7,488 nucleotides of DNA from Anaerolineae bacterium (GTDB taxonomy: Bacteria > Chloroflexota > Anaerolineae > B4-G1 > SLSP01), in the NCBI GenBank assembly GCA_018055515.1, contig JAGPHL010000001.1:38685-46172 (forward strand). The letters run 5' to 3'. Positions 5,461 through 7,488 of this stretch are shown piece after piece. Position 1 is the first letter of the stretch; every line of letters starts with the position of its first letter. Made by a program: the position numbers and the translations under genes. The notes beneath the pieces are model-generated. The model did no database searches, was not told the DNA's origin, and saw only the letters and a program-made list of their open reading frames with translations.

Positions 5461-7019
5461 AGAACGTGTCCCGCCAGGCGCGTCGCGGCCGCGTTCGTCG
5501 GCAAGACCATGACCCCGGCGGCCTCAAGCTTCGCCTCCTGCAGCCCCAAATCCTGAGGATCGTCCGCCGTGCCGCACACCGAGGCGATAAAGAGGAGCTC
5601 CCGCCCCGCATCACGGGCGATGGCCTGCGCTTCCTTGATGGCCTTCACGGCCTCGCCGGCGGGATCCGCATGGGAGCCGTAGCCGATCACAACGTCGAGG
5701 AAGATCACCGCCGTCTCCGGATCCTGCGCCTCATGGAGGATGCGCCGGTTGCGCAATCCCGGGTCAATCATCGGATGCAACCGCCCGACGGTGAACTCGT
5801 CCTCGCCCAGGTCTACCGCCACATGCCCCACGCTCTTGTTGGCATCCGCCATGCGCAGGCGCTTTTCCACAGGAGCATTCGACTGCACTTCAATCCCCAT
5901 CCCTTTGAGGATGAGCTGCGTCTCGTAGCAGAAAGTGCCGCCGCTGAAGAGCCCCCGGAAATATCGCTGCCCCGGTGCGAGCTGCCGGCGCACCTCGGCG
6001 GCGCGCGTCTTGAGTGACAGATCGCGCTGCCGCAGGTTGATCCGCGCATCGGCGGGGTTCTGGCCGAGGGCCACGGCCGCCGCCACTGCGGCCGCCTCCT
6101 CCATGTCCGCGACCGGAATCGCGCCCGCCCGCGTGATCTCCGCCGGATCGCCCCCCAGGAACAACACCACCGCAGGTTTGTCACTCTGCCGCACCTGCGT
6201 CAGCACTTTTTCGGCCACCGCCGGGCTCGGCGGCTTGGAGACGAGCAAGAGGACCTTCGTGGCCGGATCGGCTTGCAGGGCCTTCAACCCCTCCAGCATC
6301 ATGATGCCACCCACCTCAGCCTTGAGATCGCGCCCCCCAACGCCGATGGCCTGCGTGATGCCGACTCCCTCGCGGGCCATGTAACACGTCACGGCCTGCA
6401 ATCCCGTGCCGCTTGCGGCGACAACGCCTACCGGGCCGGGCGGGACCACATTGGCAAAGCCCAACGCCACATGGTTGAGGATCGCCGTGCCCGCGTCTGG
6501 CCCCATCACGAGCAGCCCCTTCTCCCGCGCCAGCGTTTTGAGCGCGATTTCATCCTCGACGGCGACATTGTCGCTGAAGAGGAAGACGTGCAGGCCGCGA
6601 TGCAGCGCCTCACGGGCAACCCCGGCGGCGTAACGTCCCGCCACAGAGACCAGCGCGATGTTCGCCTCACCGCCAAGCCGCTCGATGGCCGCGCCGAGTG
6701 TCTTGGGCGGCGTCTCGAGGCCACTACCGCCGGTCGCTGTCTGCCGCGATGCCTTGAGCAGCGTCTGCGCCTCACTCAGGGCCTGCAGGGCCGCCGGGGC
6801 ATCTGCCGCCCGCACAGCAATGACCAGGTCATCGGGCGAGGCCGCTTCGACTTCCGGCGTCAACAACCCGGCCTCGACGAGCAGCCCCTTGTTGGCAGGC
6901 GTCCCCATGACGACGGCAGCATCCGCAATCCCTGGCAACGCCAACAGTCCTTGCGCCACCTGCAAGAGCGTGACCGAATCGTAATATTCACCACTCTGAA
7001 CCAGCGTTTGTGTGATCAA
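5451..7019 (-). CDS. fdrA: FdrA/AllF-like protein, succinyl-CoA synthetase alpha-related
   Basis: This 522-residue protein is related to FdrA (AllF), a homologue of the alpha subunit of succinyl-CoA synthetase. It appears to act with DUF1116 and DUF2877 proteins in carbamoyl transfer from ureido acids such as oxalurate. After an FdrA-specific N-terminal region there is a Rossmann-type segment (about 118-195, with MGPDAGTAI at 172-180). A ligase-CoA type segment follows (GVVAASGTGLQAV at 198-210, then IGVGGRDL at 225-232). Where succinyl-CoA synthetase carries its phosphohistidine in GHAGAI, this protein reads TRAGAI (296-301), with Arg297 at the His position. It is therefore unlikely to be a phospho-His acyl-CoA ligase. 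The start is TTG at 7019, chosen because a perfect AGGAGG lies 5 bases upstream. The stop TGA (5453-5451) and the last two residues fall inside an AT-rich repeat, so the extreme C-terminus may have been altered by an insertion. The nucleotidyltransferase gene begins 27 bases later. Confidence 0.9.
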   Translation of the reverse strand: MITQTLVQSGEYYDSVTLLQVAQGLLALPGIADAAVVMGTPANKGLLVEAGLLTPEVEAASPDDLVIAVRAADAPAALQALSEAQTLLKASRQTATGGSGLETPPKTLGAAIERLGGEANIALVSVAGRYAAGVAREALHRGLHVFLFSDNVAVEDEIALKTLAREKGLLVMGPDAGTAILNHVALGFANVVPPGPVGVVAASGTGLQAVTCYMAREGVGITQAIGVGGRDLKAEVGGIMMLEGLKALQADPATKVLLLVSKPPSPAVAEKVLTQVRQSDKPAVVLFLGGDPAEITRAGAIPVADMEEAAAVAAAVALGQNPADARINLRQRDLSLKTRAAEVRRQLAPGQRYFRGLFSGGTFCYETQLILKGMGIEVQSNAPVEKRLRMADANKSVGHVAVDLGEDEFTVGRLHPMIDPGLRNRRILHEAQDPETAVIFLDVVIGYGSHADPAGEAVKAIKEAQAIARDAGRELLFIASVCGTADDPQDLGLQEAKLEAAGVMVLPTNAAATRLAGHVLDF

Positions 7020-7024
7020 GTGAA

Positions 7025-7030
7025 CCTCCT
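7025..7030 (-). promoter_or_regulatory. Ribosome binding site that fixes the TTG start of fdrA
   Basis: AGGAGG on the minus strand is separated by 5 bases from the TTG at 7019-7017. No ATG or GTG at comparable spacing opens the same frame, so TTG is the likely start. The context ACAGGAGGTT is also found before the cyclase gene (2814-2823 region). Confidence 0.75.
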
Positions 7031-7081
7031 GTGTGACGTAATGGGTAAGGAGAAATGAGACATAGGGGAACTCGCGTCCCC

Positions 7082-7488
7082 TCAGCCATTCCCCATGCCC
7101 CGCAAAAACCCTGCGAGCATCGCCGGCCCCGAGGTCGCGCCGAAGGCCAGTACAGCTTGCGCCGCCGCCTCGATGGCCGCGTCGGAGGCGCCCGTCAGCG
7201 CCTGGAGCAAGACATGCCAGCGTTGATCCGCCAACCCTTCAGCCGCAGCCTGGAGAAAGGCCCCGCTGAGACGGGTGGTCCGGGGGATCGCCACCGCTGC
7301 GATGGCAGCGCACAAAGGTCGCGCCGCCTCTCCCCTCTGCGCCCACAACGCGAGCAGCAGTCCGGCAAGGAAATCGTCGCCCGCAGGCGTGAGGCCCGGC
7401 CCCCAGCCGGCCAGCGCTGCTGCCGCCGCCACCAACGCCTCATCGGCGCCGCGAGCATACGCCGCCTCCAATGTGCTCAGCAGTCTCC
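7082..7488 (-). CDS. DUF2877 family protein, AllH-like subunit (5' end outside window)
   Basis: This is the C-terminal part (134 in-frame codons from 7486, stop TGA at 7084-7082) of a protein whose reading frame stays open to the window edge. The family is usually about 270-290 residues, so roughly half is missing. An in-frame TTG at 7471 is not a likely start, because the frame continues upstream without a stop. The diagnostic segment GPGLTPAGDDF lies at residues 29-39 of the visible part and matches the conserved glycine-rich GDD motif of DUF2877 proteins such as E. coli AllH (YlbF). The rest is alanine-rich and helical in character. AllH is known as one of three components, with FdrA/AllF and DUF1116/AllG, tied to oxamate carbamoyltransferase activity in allantoin breakdown. 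FdrA follows 62 bases downstream and the DUF1116 gene further on, which supports the same complex here. The substrate is inferred, not shown. Confidence 0.85.
   Translation of the reverse strand, partial: RLLSTLEAAYARGADEALVAAAAALAGWGPGLTPAGDDFLAGLLLALWAQRGEAARPLCAAIAAVAIPRTTRLSGAFLQAAAEGLADQRWHVLLQALTGASDAAIEAAAQAVLAFGATSGPAMLAGFLRGMGNG

Noticed and set aside
7065..7081. Hairpin GGGGA-7 bases-TCCCC as a terminator after the DUF2877 gene
   Set aside because: The stem has only 5 pairs and is not followed by a T-run on the minus strand, and fdrA follows in the same operon.

Overview
The window is a 7.5 kb bacterial segment in which every credible gene lies on the minus strand, so it reads from right (7488) to left (1). 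The metabolic genes are GC-rich, with strong AGGAGG-type ribosome binding sites and tight spacing. Intergenic gaps contain low-complexity text of the GATTTTAGATTTTGG and GAGAAGC kinds. Together with a HEPN/MNT toxin-antitoxin pair, an S23-type four-helix-bundle protein and an SCP2-type thiolase homologue, this resembles an environmental GC-rich bacterium such as a Chloroflexota/Anaerolineae-like lineage. That placement is an impression only; the window has no phylogenetic marker.

Layout in transcription order: (1) 7488-7082, the C-terminal half of a DUF2877/AllH-like protein, cut by the window edge; (2) 7019-5451, an FdrA/AllF-like protein; (3) 5423-4753, a MntA-like minimal nucleotidyltransferase and its HepT-like HEPN partner, overlapping by 13 bases; (4) 4737-4348, a four-helix-bundle (S23 intervening-sequence type) protein; (5) 4290-2887, a DUF1116/AllG-like protein; (6) 2808-1930, a metal-dependent cyclase-family hydrolase; (7) 1906-1217, a GNAT-like protein; (8) 1213-26, a thiolase-fold protein that lacks the usual catalytic cysteines.

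Genes 1, 2, 5, 6, 7 and 8 look like one catabolic operon. DUF2877, FdrA and DUF1116 are the three components related to AllH, AllF and AllG, which are linked to oxamate carbamoyltransferase activity in purine (allantoin) breakdown. Here they sit with a ring-opening type hydrolase, a putative acyltransferase and a thiolase-like protein. No carbamate kinase or allantoin gene is visible, so the substrate may not be oxalurate.

Genes 3 and 4 split this operon between fdrA and the DUF1116 gene. They form a defence or stability-type cassette of visibly lower GC, bracketed by an inverted copy of a 17-base AT-rich repeat. A 13-base direct repeat also brackets the MNT-HEPN pair exactly. The repeats supply stop codons and ribosome binding regions of the adjoining genes. 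The cassette and the cysteine-less thiolase in an FdrA operon are the two points most worth a second look.
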